A DNA stretch of 31,864 nucleotides from Schoenoplectus triqueter (lineage: Eukaryota > Streptophyta > Magnoliopsida > Poales > Cyperaceae). The DNA is taken from positions 1 to 31,864 of the forward strand of contig CAXKVV010001218.1 of NCBI GenBank assembly GCA_964058805.1. The letters run 5' to 3'. The stretch's first letter is position 1. The number at the start of each line of letters is the position of its first letter. The translations under genes were made by a program, and so were the position numbers. A model generated the notes under the pieces. That model searched no databases. It saw nothing but the letters and a program-made list of their open reading frames with translations, and was not told the origin of the DNA. Below are positions 10,570 through 21,531 of the stretch, one piece after another.

Positions 10570-12683
10570 ATAGATATAAATATATAAGTATTTAAATTAA
10601 AAAAATAATTTAGAGATTTGAAGTGATAATTAACTAGAATGATCCAATAAATATTATGAATTTAAGCCTTCGTTGATACATAAAAAAAATATCATAAGTT
10701 CAATTTTTTTATAAATAGAAAAGAAATGTCATGACTTCAAGACTTTATAAATAGAAAATAAATACAATGAATTCAAGGAAAACAAAAAAAAAAGTCTGAG
10801 TTGTAACGTTCACTAAAAAAAACAGTACTTTTAAGTCAAATCATTTATAATAAAGCGCAGCAAGCAAATGCTAACATCCGAATGCAAATAAAAATAAAAA
10901 TAAATAAATGAAAAGGAAGAAATGAACTCGGTGGTCGGATCCATTTTGTTCTGCTGCTGCGTTACTGCTCTCAAATTTGAAAGTGGCGAAATTAGTCAAA
11001 TACTAATGGCAGACACAAATCTTCCATGGACTCCAGTTGTCATGCTGTAGTCTGTAGACTGTAGATGCAATGTATGAAATATTTACTGGGAAGATGTTTC
11101 CTATAGGATGCATGAATCCGAACACAAGTCGAATTCGAAATGACTAAGTGTTCGTGGTATAGACATAATCCAATTGCAATTGGGGATTAATTGATTTTTT
11201 ATAACGTGTATCAATAATGTGCACAAACTTTTTTAATAAAAGATGCAATAATGATTTAGCATGTCAAGTGATAGTTAATTAGAATGATTTTTAAAAAAAT
11301 ATAAGTTCAAATTTTTATAAGCATATAATAAAATTTAAGAATTTGATTTTAATATTTTTCTCTAAAAATGCTGCAGTATAATAAGTAGGCTTTTTTAAAA
11401 AAATATCCGTACTGAGAGAAATGAGATCTATTTTTATTTTTTTAATAAAGATGAGAATCTAATTAATTTATTTTTTAATTATTTATAAAAAAATCATTCG
11501 AATTTAAAACTTGCGACTTCTTATTCAGAGATCTATCTCCATTTGTAATCCCGTACATGAATACTTCATTGATCTTGTCGTATTATCTATACGAAAGAAA
11601 TTAAATCTACAACCGCCCATTTGTATCATTTAATAAGCGGTTCAGAGTATAACATATTTTTAAACAACAGAGACAACTTGATAATTTGATAAAGACGTGC
11701 ATTGCCAGGCTGTATCCTAATGGTTAGGGGGTTTAAACAATTAACAAAAATGTTATTTGGATGTAAAAAGTCAACGGTCAGATTTATTTCCGTAAAGTAC
11801 ACGGACAGTAGTAGCATTCTACACGCCTTTTTTATATTAGCAAAAAATAAAGAGAAAATTTGTATAAATCCCAACTTATATATCTAACTATCTTAACTAA
11901 TCTAATTACTTTTTAATTATTATTCAATTTAGATTTGAAAGAAAATAAAAAAACGCAGGTCACATACTTGACCTGTTTGAATCAAAGCTCCAATGATATC
12001 TCCCTCATTTTTGAGAGTTATCCTTCATGTTATATATCATTGGAAAGCTAGCGACGAGAAATATATAATGAGCTAAATTACACATTAAGTGAATCAACTA
12101 TTTGGGAGAAATCAAGGGAGAAAGTATCTCGGTTAGAAGTTCGATTGGAGCGATTTAGTGTGGGTGAATCTTAATAAATTGATTAAATATTTTCTCTAAG
12201 GCAAGAAGATGATATGCGAAACTTTAAGTAAGTGTTCTAATGATCTAAGTGTTTGAAGCATCATTTCACTTCTCATGCACAAAGAGAATGTGTTAAAACT
12301 CATATTTCGAACCTCGATTGATCAAGAAGTGAAGCTATATCAATTTCTAGGAGTAAGAAGATAAAATTTGATTATTCATTAGAATGAATTGGTTGAAAGA
12401 TAGGAGATAACACAATTTTTTTTATTATACTAAATATATGTGTGTCAGACTTAGTATAATAAATATGAAAACTTAATTGTACTAAGTCTAAAGTATTATT
12501 ATACAAACTATAAAGACTTGATCGTAATATTGAGAATTGAGATTGAAGGAACTTCAACACAAAACTAATAGAGACTATATTATTTGTACTAATGAAAAAT
12601 TAAGATTAAATTATAAATTATATTTTGAATGATATATTAATATAAATTTTAGTCAGTAAACGCACACTACATATTGAAGCATG
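10570..12683. other. Intergenic DNA, no gene supported
   Basis: Bases 10920-11160 are GC-richer but have no convincing coding frame. The window 11690-11735 (TATCCTAATGGTTAGGG) resembles a tRNA A box, but no B box or cloverleaf follows. Bases 12000-12060 (TCATTGGAAAGCTAGCGACG) have the look of a dispersed plant repeat, though no termini are visible. The remainder is AT-rich. Confidence 0.45.
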
Positions 12684-12703
12684 TATGTAATTAGAGGTTT
12701 AAA

Positions 12704-12903
12704 AATGGGATGGGATGGGATGGGACGGGGCGCGGCGGGTGAAACCCCTCCGGGTCACGGGTGGGGCGGGACGGGTTTGAGCGGTCCAAAATTAGAAAAT
12801 TCCGACCCGACCCGTGTTGGACCCCTGTGGATATGACCCTCATGGGTCGGAATGGGTGGGCCACGGGGCGGTCTGGGTGAGTCATAGTGGGTGGGCGGGT
12901 CAT
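12704..12903. repeat. Left subterminal GC-rich repeat block of the hAT element
   Basis: Dense variants of GGGATGGG, GGGACGGG, GGTGGGCGGG and CGACCCGACCCG occur here. Such clustered subterminal motifs are the usual binding region for hAT transposase (family knowledge). The open frame on the minus strand here, rich in Pro, Arg and His, is a by-product of the repeats. Confidence 0.7.
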
Positions 12904-13486
12904 TTTTATTAATTTAAAAAAACGTCAAAAACTCAAAAAAAAATCCAAAAAATCCAGAAAATTCAAGAAAAAATAATAAACAGAAAAAATAGAAGTTAAC
13001 AAAATTAATCATAACATTCTTATATAATTCTTTTAATTAAATCAGTTTTTATTAATTATAATTGTTTAAAAATAGAATAAAATTTAAAAGTTCCAAATAA
13101 TTCTAAAAATAAACAGAAAAAAATTAAACCCAAAAAATTATATCACAATTTTTAAAATAATTAATTTAAACTAATTTGGTTTTACATATTTAATTGTTAA
13201 AAAATTAAAATTTATAAAAATTCTAAGTTATAAAATATAATTTTTATAATTATTTTGAACATTAATATTTATAAAAATTATAAGTTACCCTTCTCCTTAA
13301 TTTCGGATTTGGGATCGGCTATGTAAAAAGTACTCAGGCGGAGTTCTAACTTTTTTTTAGTAATATTCTTAAAAAATAACTTAACTAATAATAAAAAGTT
13401 AAAAAATAGATGATAAGATTAAAATAGTTTATTTTATGTTGAGTAAATATTTGTTGAGATTGAGGTTGAGATTGATAGTTAATATC

Positions 13487-13618
13487 TTATAGTAGTGAAA
13501 GGTTATCATGTCGATGATAGACCGGTTCAGAACTACTTGTATTCGGATCTGAATAATAATCTTCACAAAAAATCTCCACACTAAACCGACGAAAATCATC
13601 AACGGGATGATTTTCCAT
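13487..13618 (-). pseudogene. Remnant of a transposase N-terminus (43 codons)
   Basis: On the minus strand an ATG at 13618 opens a frame of 43 residues starting MENHPVDDFRRFSVEIFCED and ending at TAA (13487-13489). A T-rich stretch ending in AG lies just before the ATG, so AG|AAATG looks like a splice acceptor. A GGAG|GTTAGT donor lies at 14111/14110, and a TATA box lies further upstream. The arrangement (promoter, leader exon, intron, start codon, acidic/polar N-terminus) is that of a hAT transposase gene cut off soon after its start. I do not see the BED zinc finger or dimerisation domain. The transposase identity is inferred from position inside a proven hAT element, not from a recognised domain. 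Confidence 0.45.
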
Positions 13619-13644
13619 TTCTAAAAAAATCAAAAAGTTATAAG

Positions 13645-14095
13645 TGAAAATGAATTTAACGTAATATAAATGAATTAAAACTACAAATAAAATAAAACTA
13701 TAAATAAAAAAAATAAATTTAATATAATTTAAATGAATTAAAACTATAAATAAAATTAAACTATAAATAAATAAATAAAATGAATGTAACGAAAAGTAAA
13801 TGAATTAAAACTATAAATAAAATAAAAAAATGAATTTAACGTAATGTAAATGAATTAAAACTATAATAAAATAAAATTATGAATAAATAAAAAAACGAAT
13901 TAACATAATGTAAATGAATTAAAATTACAAATAATAAATAAAAATGAATTTAACGTAATGTAAATGAATTAAAACTACAAATAAAAAAGAAATTTTACAT
14001 AATGTAAATGAATTAAAACTATAAATAAAATAAAAAAATGAATTTAACATAATGTAAATGAATTAAAACTACAAATAAAACAAAACTATAATTAA
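13645..14095. repeat. AT-rich minisatellite inside the hAT element
   Basis: About eight imperfect tandem copies of a 45-68-bp unit. Each contains GTAAATGAATTAAAACTA followed by (C/T)AAATAAA, and most also carry GAATTTAACGTAAT. Units begin near 13650, 13712, 13781, 13832, 13895, 13944, 13990 and 14038. If the splice sites inferred on the minus strand are right, the whole array lies in the leader intron of the transposase remnant. Confidence 0.8.
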
Positions 14096-14338
14096 ATATA
14101 AAAAACTAACCTCCAAGCGGTATATGGAAAATTTGACAAAACTTTCACTTCTTGTCCAATAAAAAATAAATAACAATACTAGAACTAAATTTTTTTAATT
14201 GAAATAATATACTAAAACTATGTTTTTCTAAATGAAATTATGGAAAATTGAGTATATGAGGAATTGAGAATGAGAGCTTAAATGAGAAAGAGAATGATTG
14301 AATATTTTATGTGATTTTGGATGAAAATTAGGGTGAGT

Positions 14339-14345
14339 ATTTATA
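14339..14345 (-). promoter_or_regulatory. TATA box of the hAT transposase remnant
   Basis: The minus strand reads CTATAAATACTC. It is followed about 30-60 bases downstream by a mixed-composition leader with CATTCTCTTTCTC, a typical plant transcription start context. It lies just inside the right subterminal block, pointing into the element, as expected for a transposase promoter. Confidence 0.5.
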
Positions 14346-14462
14346 GATATTAATTTATATTTTTTTTCAAATTTTTTCTGTCATTTTTTTTATTGTTTTG
14401 ATACAAAGTGAATTGGATTTGTAATAAAATGGGCTTGATTTGAAATAAAATTCATTATTCCA

Positions 14463-14790
14463 TTGGGTTATGGGTACAGATAGCATGGGTATGGGTCCGG
14501 GTAGCACAGGTATGGGTCAGGGTGAGCACGGGTTTGGGTCCGGGTGAGCGTGGTTTACCCGATTGGGTCCGAGTGACGGGTTTGGGTCCGAGTGAGTGCG
14601 GGGTGGGTGAGCGTGGATCACGGGTGAGAGCGGGACGGGTTTGACGGTTTTATTTTTAATTTTTTTAGACCTGACCCTTGCTAGGACCGAACCATTAACG
14701 GGTCCGGGTCTACCCACGAGACTACCCGGGGCAGTTCGGGATGGGAGAGAGGCACGGGTTTGCACGGGGCGGATCTACCCGCCCAGATTT
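14463..14790. repeat. Right subterminal GC-rich repeat block of the hAT element
   Basis: Clustered GGGTATGGGTCCGGGT, GGGTCCGAGTGAG and GGGACGGGTTTG motifs mirror the block at the left end. Open frames across this block on both strands are low-complexity artefacts. Confidence 0.7.
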
Positions 14791-14811
14791 TTTCAAACCT
14801 CTATATGTAAT

Positions 14812-15315
14812 ATATATTTAGATTTATTTATAATAGTAAAAATTAATACTAAACTATAAATTATATTTTAAATGATATATTAAGATGTGTTATGATAGAT
14901 ATTAAGACTTATTTGTGTTAAATATTAAATATATTTTTACCATAATAATTTTAAAAATATTATTTTTTGTTACATAACTAAAAAATATTGTTGACAATAT
15001 TATGACTTAATGATATGAGATATAAACATAATTTTTATTATTTATTGAGATTATTTTTATTGTTATACTAAACATCTTCTTTGATTTGTCGATTTACAAA
15101 ATAATCTTAAATTTAATAATTTGCCTTGTTTGAGTTTTGTGTAGGGATTAAAATATAAATGGATTAATGCACAAGAACCAAGACTAATGATGGAATAAAG
15201 TGGTATGTCGGATGATTACCGAGAGATACACAGCTCTTTAAACCTTTATTGATCTACTCCATGATTGATTTTTAAAATATTAATCTACTTAACAATTAAA
15301 TAGATTAATATAAAA
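14812..15315. other. AT-rich intergenic DNA
   Basis: Nothing recognised. The A/T-rich flank right of the hAT insertion resembles the flank to its left (for example AATGATATATTAA at about 12627 and 14871). The element may therefore have inserted into a locally repeated sequence. Confidence 0.4.
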
Positions 15316-17106
15316 TGTTATACCTCACTTCCAAATTTTAATTGAAATGAAAATCGGCTTGTCTCGGAGCACCAAACGTCTGATGTCTCTGTAGGTTATC
15401 CACCAGGATTGACCAGAGAGCGGCTTATTTCTTTTGCCAGAAATATTGTAAATCGTAGTTTCTCACAAAACACTATTCACCTGAGAAAAAGACGAAATAG
15501 TACTATTCACGACTCGCAGTAATTCTGTTTCACAAATGTGCAAAAATACCGTAACTTTTGTAAAAATACTATTCACCGATCCCGTAAATTCTGAAACAAC
15601 CATATACTGAGAGAGAGAAAGTAGAACTGATTTGGTGTAGTTTTCTCTCTCACCCCACCCCTCTATTTATAGAAAATATGGAATTACCAAATTATCAAAT
15701 TACCAAAATGCCCTCATAAATAGTAGGGAGGTTCCAAAGTGAAAAAGACCAAAATACGCTTAAAGTTCATCCAATTTACCAAAATGTCATTGGGCTTTTG
15801 GCCAAATTACAAAAATACCTTGGGCTTTGGCCAAATTACCAAATACCCTTTTGAGGTCGGCATGGGCCTTTTTGGGCTTTTCAAATTTTGGGCTTTTCTG
15901 ATTTTAGGCTTTTAATTATTAATTAAGGCTTTAATTATAAATAGGCTTTTAGCCCATAATTCAAATCCATAATTAACATTTAAAATCCAAATCAAATATA
16001 TATAATTGTCATGTACAATTATATTTTTCTCGGTTGTTGTTTCGGCGAATTTATACGACGTGTCCAACACGTTATAAATTTAATCTGATATTTGCTTCTT
16101 GTCATCTATATGACAAATATAATTATATCATATATAATTAATTATAACCATCTTATTATTAATTATAAATAATTTATAATTAATCAATAAGATTCTTTGA
16201 TTAACTCCTATATGGTGTAACCCGACATGATTCGTGTTATGTTGGTAAATAGAGTTAAAACCGTTTTAACTTCTATAATCATAGGAGACATCTGGCAGAA
16301 TGCACTATGACCATCCAATTATACAGATGATGATGTACTATACAATATCTTGATCTAGTAAACTATTTACTTGTGTTTAATTATTTTGTCTCATAGCTAT
16401 CAAATCAGTTTCAAGGTAGGTATGTGTCATCCTTGCAAATTTAATTTTTTTTTTATCCTGAGTAAATTATCAAATATAATTACGCTTGTAATTATACTGC
16501 TAGCAGATAATCTCACTCTATCAAAAGGCCCAGTGATGCTATAACTCGTATAGAAATACGAGGGACAATAGTACTTTTGGTAAACAATCTCTTCCTCCGC
16601 ATAAGTTATGTATACCGAAGAGCTACCTTTATAACCACCTTTTACGGATAACGTTTGGTAGAAATTACACACATACATATCTTATGTAGGGAAAATGAAT
16701 ACCTCATATTTTAGAATTTAATACTGAACGAAAACATTAATGACACGAACATAATTCCATTTAATGTTTCGTTCGGGGTCTGTCAAATACGATGTTCCTA
16801 GAATATCTATCTATGTGATTAAAATGAAAACTCTTTGTCTACGATCCGTAAAACTTGACCATCATTTAATCCACATACTAACCTGATAATGGTTAATTAG
16901 TGTTCCTGCTAATTATCTTGGTTAGTGACTTTTAAGAGTATATTCTATATTATGAAGTTTCACAATTACAGTCATGAACTCAGAATGATTCATAAATTTA
17001 ATAATACTCAAGGAAATAAAATATCGTTTAAATATCAAATTCATGAACAAAGCTTTATATAACCAATTTATCGTATTATTGATTTCAAGATTATTACAAA
17101 CTAACA
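15316..17106 (-). mobile_element. LTR-like block (possible solo LTR), minus orientation
   Basis: The block begins TGTTAT and ends CTAACA, giving the TG..CA and TGTTA/TAACA inverted ends expected of a long terminal repeat of ~1.8 kb. On the minus strand a good TATA box (CTATAAATAGAGGGG, about 15655-15672) is followed by a CT/GA-rich start region (15600-15650) and a moderately GC-rich downstream part, as in an LTR U3-R-U5. Neither a primer-binding site nor a polypurine tract adjoins either end. The 5-bp flanks (TAAAA and ATGAC) do not match, and no second LTR is in the window. It could be a solo LTR with decayed flanks, or a differently bounded repeat. Confidence 0.4.
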
Positions 17107-17563
17107 ATGACAGCGCTTAAAATTTTAAATATTAGATATTAAAATTTTAAATATCGTCCACAGAAAAGTCTAGATAGTTTCAGAAGAACTGTTATTATTT
17201 AGTGAACAGTTTGACTTCATCAGGTGGTTGTTTCTATCTTTGTGTAACAACGGACAATATATCTTTATTATTAACAGTTTATTCAAGATAGAAATTTAAT
17301 TGTATAACTCTCTTTATTATTCAAAAATGAGAGTAAATAATTATTATTGACTTAGATATTAAGACATTATAGTTTAGCGATATAGACATATTCATATCCT
17401 GATGATCGTTCAAATATAAATTTGAAGTTCAAAAATATGACTTATAATATTGGGTATTAAGACGTCATTTTTTTGTGTGTTAAGACTTGAAACATTCGAT
17501 TTTAGCATATTAAAGTTTAGGTATATAGACTTGTCCATTGCATATTAAAGTTCAATATCATGT
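17107..17563. other. Intergenic DNA, weak internal repeats
   Basis: Bases 17340-17560 contain recurring TATTAAGAC / TATTAAAGTT strings with no clear period. No coding frame. Confidence 0.35.
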
Positions 17564-17572
17564 CTTGTCTTA

Positions 17573-18012
17573 GAGTTAGGCTATGGTGCTATGTGTAGTT
17601 AATGATCAAATTTGTTACGGACTTAAAAATATAGGTAAGTCATCCCAAAATCTTGATTTATAAATCTCAATAAATTATTTATATCAAAATATGATGGGAT
17701 ATAAATTTTTTCTATTTTTTGAATTTTTTTAAGTATTCATTTTCTATTTTTTAAGATGATTCAATAATAATAATAAAATAATATATATATTTCTTAGGTC
17801 ATTTTTATAATTCTAAAACTAATACTTAGAAAATTTAAAAAATATTTTTTTATATCCCATCATATTTTGATATAAAGAATTTATTAAGGCCAATAAATCA
17901 AAATTTAATGATCTATATTTTTTGTCCGTAATAAATTTAAATATTAATTACATGTAGGCTGAAAGATTCCGTCCGCCATTTACTACCACTAGAATAGCAC
18001 CATAACTAACTC
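17573..18012. mobile_element. Mutator-like fold-back MITE (440 bp), second family
   Basis: The left end GAGTTAGGCTATGGTGCTAT matches the reverse complement of the right end, GAGTTAGTTATGGTGCTAT. The inverted similarity continues inward through TTACGGAC and TATCAAAATATGATGGGATA. The flanks CTTGTCTTA (17564-17572) and CTTATTTTA (18013-18021) match at 7 of 9 positions, fitting a decayed 9-bp target duplication. The sequence differs from the 6650 family. No coding capacity. Confidence 0.6.
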
Positions 18013-18021
18013 CTTATTTTA

Positions 18022-19105
18022 TATTGAACTATTTCATTATCTAAAGTCCCTTGTGATGTAATGTGCTCAAGCAGATGAAATAATGTATAAGCCTTGTTTT
18101 GAAATAAGTGATGATTGCGTTCTTTCCAAAGGTTTTAAAACATAGCCAACAATATTATGCCGAGCTTCTTGTGAAGTGTAGCATTGACTGCCGATATTGA
18201 TCAAATATTATAATGATAGACGGTTCAGATTTTGACGGAAGTCATTTTTTTATTTTATTTGTTATTTTCTATCACATATTAATAGAAGATCTAAAAAGAG
18301 AAATTATAATTAAATATATTAAACATCGACTATTGTTAATTTTTATTATCAATGTACCAGACTTGGGGCTTAAGGGTTTGTTGGAACTTTATATTGTTGT
18401 TCTATCAACTAGAATTCTCCGTGGTAATTAAGGGTCTTTTTATTCTGCTGAACAGTCAAATCTCTACTATTGCTATATATATTTCTTATAATCTGATTTG
18501 TATTGAATGATGGTTGATAGGTTGAGACTATAGGGAGAAGAATGACAAATTTCTGCTGGTGATGAGGCAACATGCTGGATATAGAAGTTAGCTGAAATTT
18601 TCTGCTAATTGGTCCCTTTGTATATGTTTTAGCCACTAGATTTATAATTTAGCACAGCTGTTGTACTTTATGGACTTTGGATTAGTCTGATGAGGAGATT
18701 GGTGTGCTCCTAAGATAAATATTTATCCTGTTAATGTTAAGCTAATTGGTTAGCTGATTAACGATGTATGTAATGTTTTATTTTAGTTAATAAGTCATGT
18801 AATAATTGTCAGATCAAAGAACCTTAAAGCAATCATAACTTTTGTTTTTCTAATTGTTTCATGTGGATGTTGCATGATTTTCCTGAGATGTTGATTTATG
18901 GTTCAATGTGTTAATTACCAGCACAAGTTTCTAAGTTGGTATTCTTGTACAACATGTATCCATGCCATTTACATGATTGTTGTTGCTTTAATAATTATGA
19001 ATGAAGCTGACACTCATTGTCGAATTTTAGTTTTTATTATCATTGATAATTAATGAACAATAGAGAAAAATAAATCGAGGTAATTGCTTAGAATATAAAT
19101 TAGAG
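18022..19105. other. Unassigned, less repetitive segment
   Basis: Composition is more even than elsewhere and I see no fold-back or tandem structure. Open frames are short (under 76 codons) and unconvincing. It could be low-copy intergenic DNA or an untranslated exon, but nothing in the sequence decides this. Confidence 0.3.
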
Positions 19106-19111
19106 GATGAT

Positions 19112-19457
19112 TGATATTTATTTTAAGCATACAAAAGAAGCAGCAATAAACACAACAAAAATATACAAACGAATTTGAATTCAACTGTACCAACTGGTAC
19201 AGACACACCACCCTCCACACTCTATCCTGTACTTGCAGTGCAACAAATTACAATAACACATGTTAAAAAAACACTTAACAGAATTTGTGAATTTGCACCA
19301 TAACTCTATAATCCACAATGATCTGCCCATCCAAGATGCCCACAGGGACGCCAACGAAATATTCTACAATTCTGTAGCATGGCTCAATTATTATTGATAG
19401 CTACAACCTTTTCCAATTCAGAGTGAGTCAATTCTTGTCTTGCTCCAATACCAGAAG
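19112..19457 (-). pseudogene. Possible orphan 3'-terminal exon
   Basis: On the minus strand a pyrimidine-rich tract ends in CCGCCAG at 19458, a good splice-acceptor look. A ~24-codon frame follows, containing SGIGARQELTHSELEKVVAI, with TGA at 19384-19386. About 260 nt of 3'-UTR-like, T/G-rich sequence leads to an AATAAA signal (19117-19122). The peptide composition is protein-like, but I do not recognise the family. No upstream exons are visible: the DNA beyond is a GGAGGGA minisatellite and repeat-like sequence. It may be a gene fragment carried by a duplication, or chance. Confidence 0.25.
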
Positions 19458-19461
19458 CTGG

Positions 19462-19499
19462 CGGAGGAGGGAGGAGGGAGGAGGGAGGAGGAAGGAGGT
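19462..19499. repeat. GGAGGGA short tandem repeat
   Basis: About five units of GGAGGGA/GGAGGAG in a row. The minus strand of this tract supplies the pyrimidine run before the putative splice acceptor at 19458. Confidence 0.85.
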
Positions 19500-19854
19500 T
19501 GGAGTGAAGAAAGAAGGTTATGGCAGACGATGACGGAGGAGGTGGCCGGAATGGCCTCTAGGGAAGATAGAATAGATGAATTCAATTTAGGGAAGAGTAG
19601 TTTAGTCAGTATCTAAATTTATTGTATTTAAAAAAATAATCATATATGTAGATTAAGTGTATAGTTGTGATAATTTGCTAAATTCAATGAGTTCGGAAGA
19701 GGGGCGACAATACACTAATTTATGATTTTCAGTGGTAATTTCTTAAATTTTAAATTTTATAGTGGCAAAAAATCCCCTAAAAAGAAATAGATAATTTTTC
19801 CTTGAGCGAGGCAAAACGCAGAAGTTCGATGCCTTGACTTAAATATCTAATATC
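19500..19854. other. Intergenic DNA, repeat-like
   Basis: Starts with a GC-rich piece (19518-19565) carrying a 13-codon frame on the plus strand, then becomes AT-rich. No gene supported. Confidence 0.35.
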
Positions 19855-21148
19855 AAATTAGAAATGACTAATTCTAACCATTTAATCTAACTTTCATATT
19901 CAAATCTATTAGAAAAACAAACTTTATATTTTTTTTGAATTATTTCACAATTTTCTTGAATGAGGGAGAAAATGACTTGATTTAAGAATTTTGATTCATT
20001 CAAAGATAATGAATTTATCCTTATCCAAAAAAAAAAGCTTTTAAATAGCTATAGCAAGCTATAGCAATTTTTGAACTCAAATACTATGCTATACACTTAT
20101 ATTGCGCTATTAGCGCTATAGTGGTGATAATAGATCGCTATTGTGTGTAGCATATAGCGATAAATTATAAATGATCATAATTTCTTCATTTGAAATTTCA
20201 TTGAAGTGATTCAAAGTACATTGAAAAGCTAACAATATCTATAACATTGACATATAAACTTAATCACTCTATATAAATTATGGACATAATTTCTTTCTTA
20301 TTTATCATCAGTGTTTTAGTTTGACCCCAACTTACGTTTTTCTCTTACTTTCTTCTTAGATTTCCTTTTTTATCTGAAATAACAATTAAAATTAGACAAT
20401 ACCTTAAACTTTAATTTAAATCTAGTTTAAATTAAATTAATCAAAAACTTTATTTCGAGTCTTAATCCAACCAAAATTTAGCATTTAAATTGAAAATCAT
20501 CATGGATTGTAAGGAAGGGACTGGTTGGCTAAGACTATACGACTTTGTGAAGTTATATCAGCAAAGTTATCTCTAATTTGTATCTTACGTATTGTTTAAA
20601 TTTGATTTGGAGGTTAAGCAATTCGTGTGAAAGGTGGGTCATATAGTCAGAAAGTGAGTTTCAGGGTACCTGTAGCTACTTTGTAGTAAAAGATTCATAG
20701 AGAAATACTTAGGGGATAAATACTAGTACTATACGAAGGCAAAGTAAGTTCTGGTAATGGACCTTCTTAAATTGAATCGAGGAGGAAGGGAAAGGAAGGA
20801 GACTGGAAAATGATATATATTATTTAATTTAGTAATTTATTATATCGAAGATTTTTCAAGTAGAAGTTTAAAAATTATATTTATTTAATGTCAGTATTAT
20901 TATTTAATTGATTTTGTATTATTTATTTATTTACTTTATGAATCTTTAGATAAAATTATTGATATTATTTATTTACGTTATGTCGGATAGTTTTCATTAT
21001 AGCGCAATAGCTTTTTAGCACTTTGTCGCGATGATTGCTATTTAGAACTTTACAAAAAATATTAAATAAATTTTAAAAATATAAAATTTAATTTGCTAAC
21101 ATATTTTGATATAAAGATTTAAACAATTTAATTGGCCATTTCTAATTT
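19855..21148. mobile_element. Weak inverted-repeat element candidate
   Basis: AAATTAGAAATGACTAATT (19855-19873) matches the reverse complement of 21130-21148 at 17 of 19 positions. Inside each end lie clusters of AGCTATAGC / GCGCTAT motifs (20045-20165 and 20999-21050), in roughly mirrored positions. This suggests a decayed ~1.3 kb element, but no target duplication was identified and the true ends may lie further out. No coding frame occurs inside. Confidence 0.3.
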
Positions 21149-21340
21149 CCAATTTGAAGTAATTTTTGTTTTTGAGAAATGCGTGTAGGTCTGAGTTAGA
21201 AATTTGAGTTCAAAATTCCAATCGCTCTAACTTTAGGAGCCTCCCTTATTATTTTTTCAGACATGCATACAGTGCTTCTTGTTATGTACCTATCTCATCC
21301 ACCATCTTTTACAGAAGAACTCACACGATTTGATTTTTAT

Positions 21341-21495
21341 GGGGACTGTTTTTTAGAGAGATTTTAAAGATTAATCTGAACGGTTATGATAAATTATAAA
21401 TATATAATTTGATATATTATTATTGTTAAATTAGATTATTAATTACTGATCGAACAGTTCAGATAAAAAAAACTGTATTGGAGATTTTTTTTTTT
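21341..21495. mobile_element. Small inverted-repeat element upstream of the CBL promoter (candidate)
   Basis: ATCTGAACGGTTATGAT (from about 21375) is mirrored by the reverse complement of 21442-21466, ATCTGAACTGTTCGATCAG, around an AT-rich centre. Outer GGGACTGTTTTTTAGAG and AAACTGTATTGGAGATTTTT extend the inverted similarity. It has the size of a MITE. Ends are uncertain because of a poly-T run. Confidence 0.35.
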
Positions 21496-21531
21496 TTTAC
21501 GCTCCTAAGATGTCGTTTTCATTTTTAGTTC

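Larger units (their letters stand above)
12692..14803 (-). mobile_element. Complete non-autonomous hAT element (2,112 bp)
   Basis: Both ends carry the inverted repeat TAGAGGTTT(A/G)AAAA. They are flanked by an exact 8-bp target duplication TATGTAAT (12684-12691 and 14804-14811), the length made by hAT transposases. Subterminal blocks at both ends are strikingly GC-rich with GGGTCCGGGTGAGC/GGGACGGG-type motifs, as in many plant hAT elements, while the interior is AT-rich. On the minus strand it keeps what looks like the 5' part of a transposase gene: a TATA box, a leader exon and a 43-codon frame opened by ATG at 13618. Most of the transposase is missing, so this is an internal-deletion derivative dependent on transposase from elsewhere. 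Strand is given by that remnant. Confidence 0.85.

Noticed and set aside
11690..11735. tRNA-like A box (TATCCTAATGGTTAGGG)
   Set aside because: No GGTTCGAATCC-type B box at the right distance, no acceptor stem and no anticodon arm can be drawn; not a tRNA or an evident SINE head.
12691..12903. Pro/His/Arg-rich frame on the minus strand
   Set aside because: Encoded by subterminal GC-rich repeats of the hAT element; low complexity.
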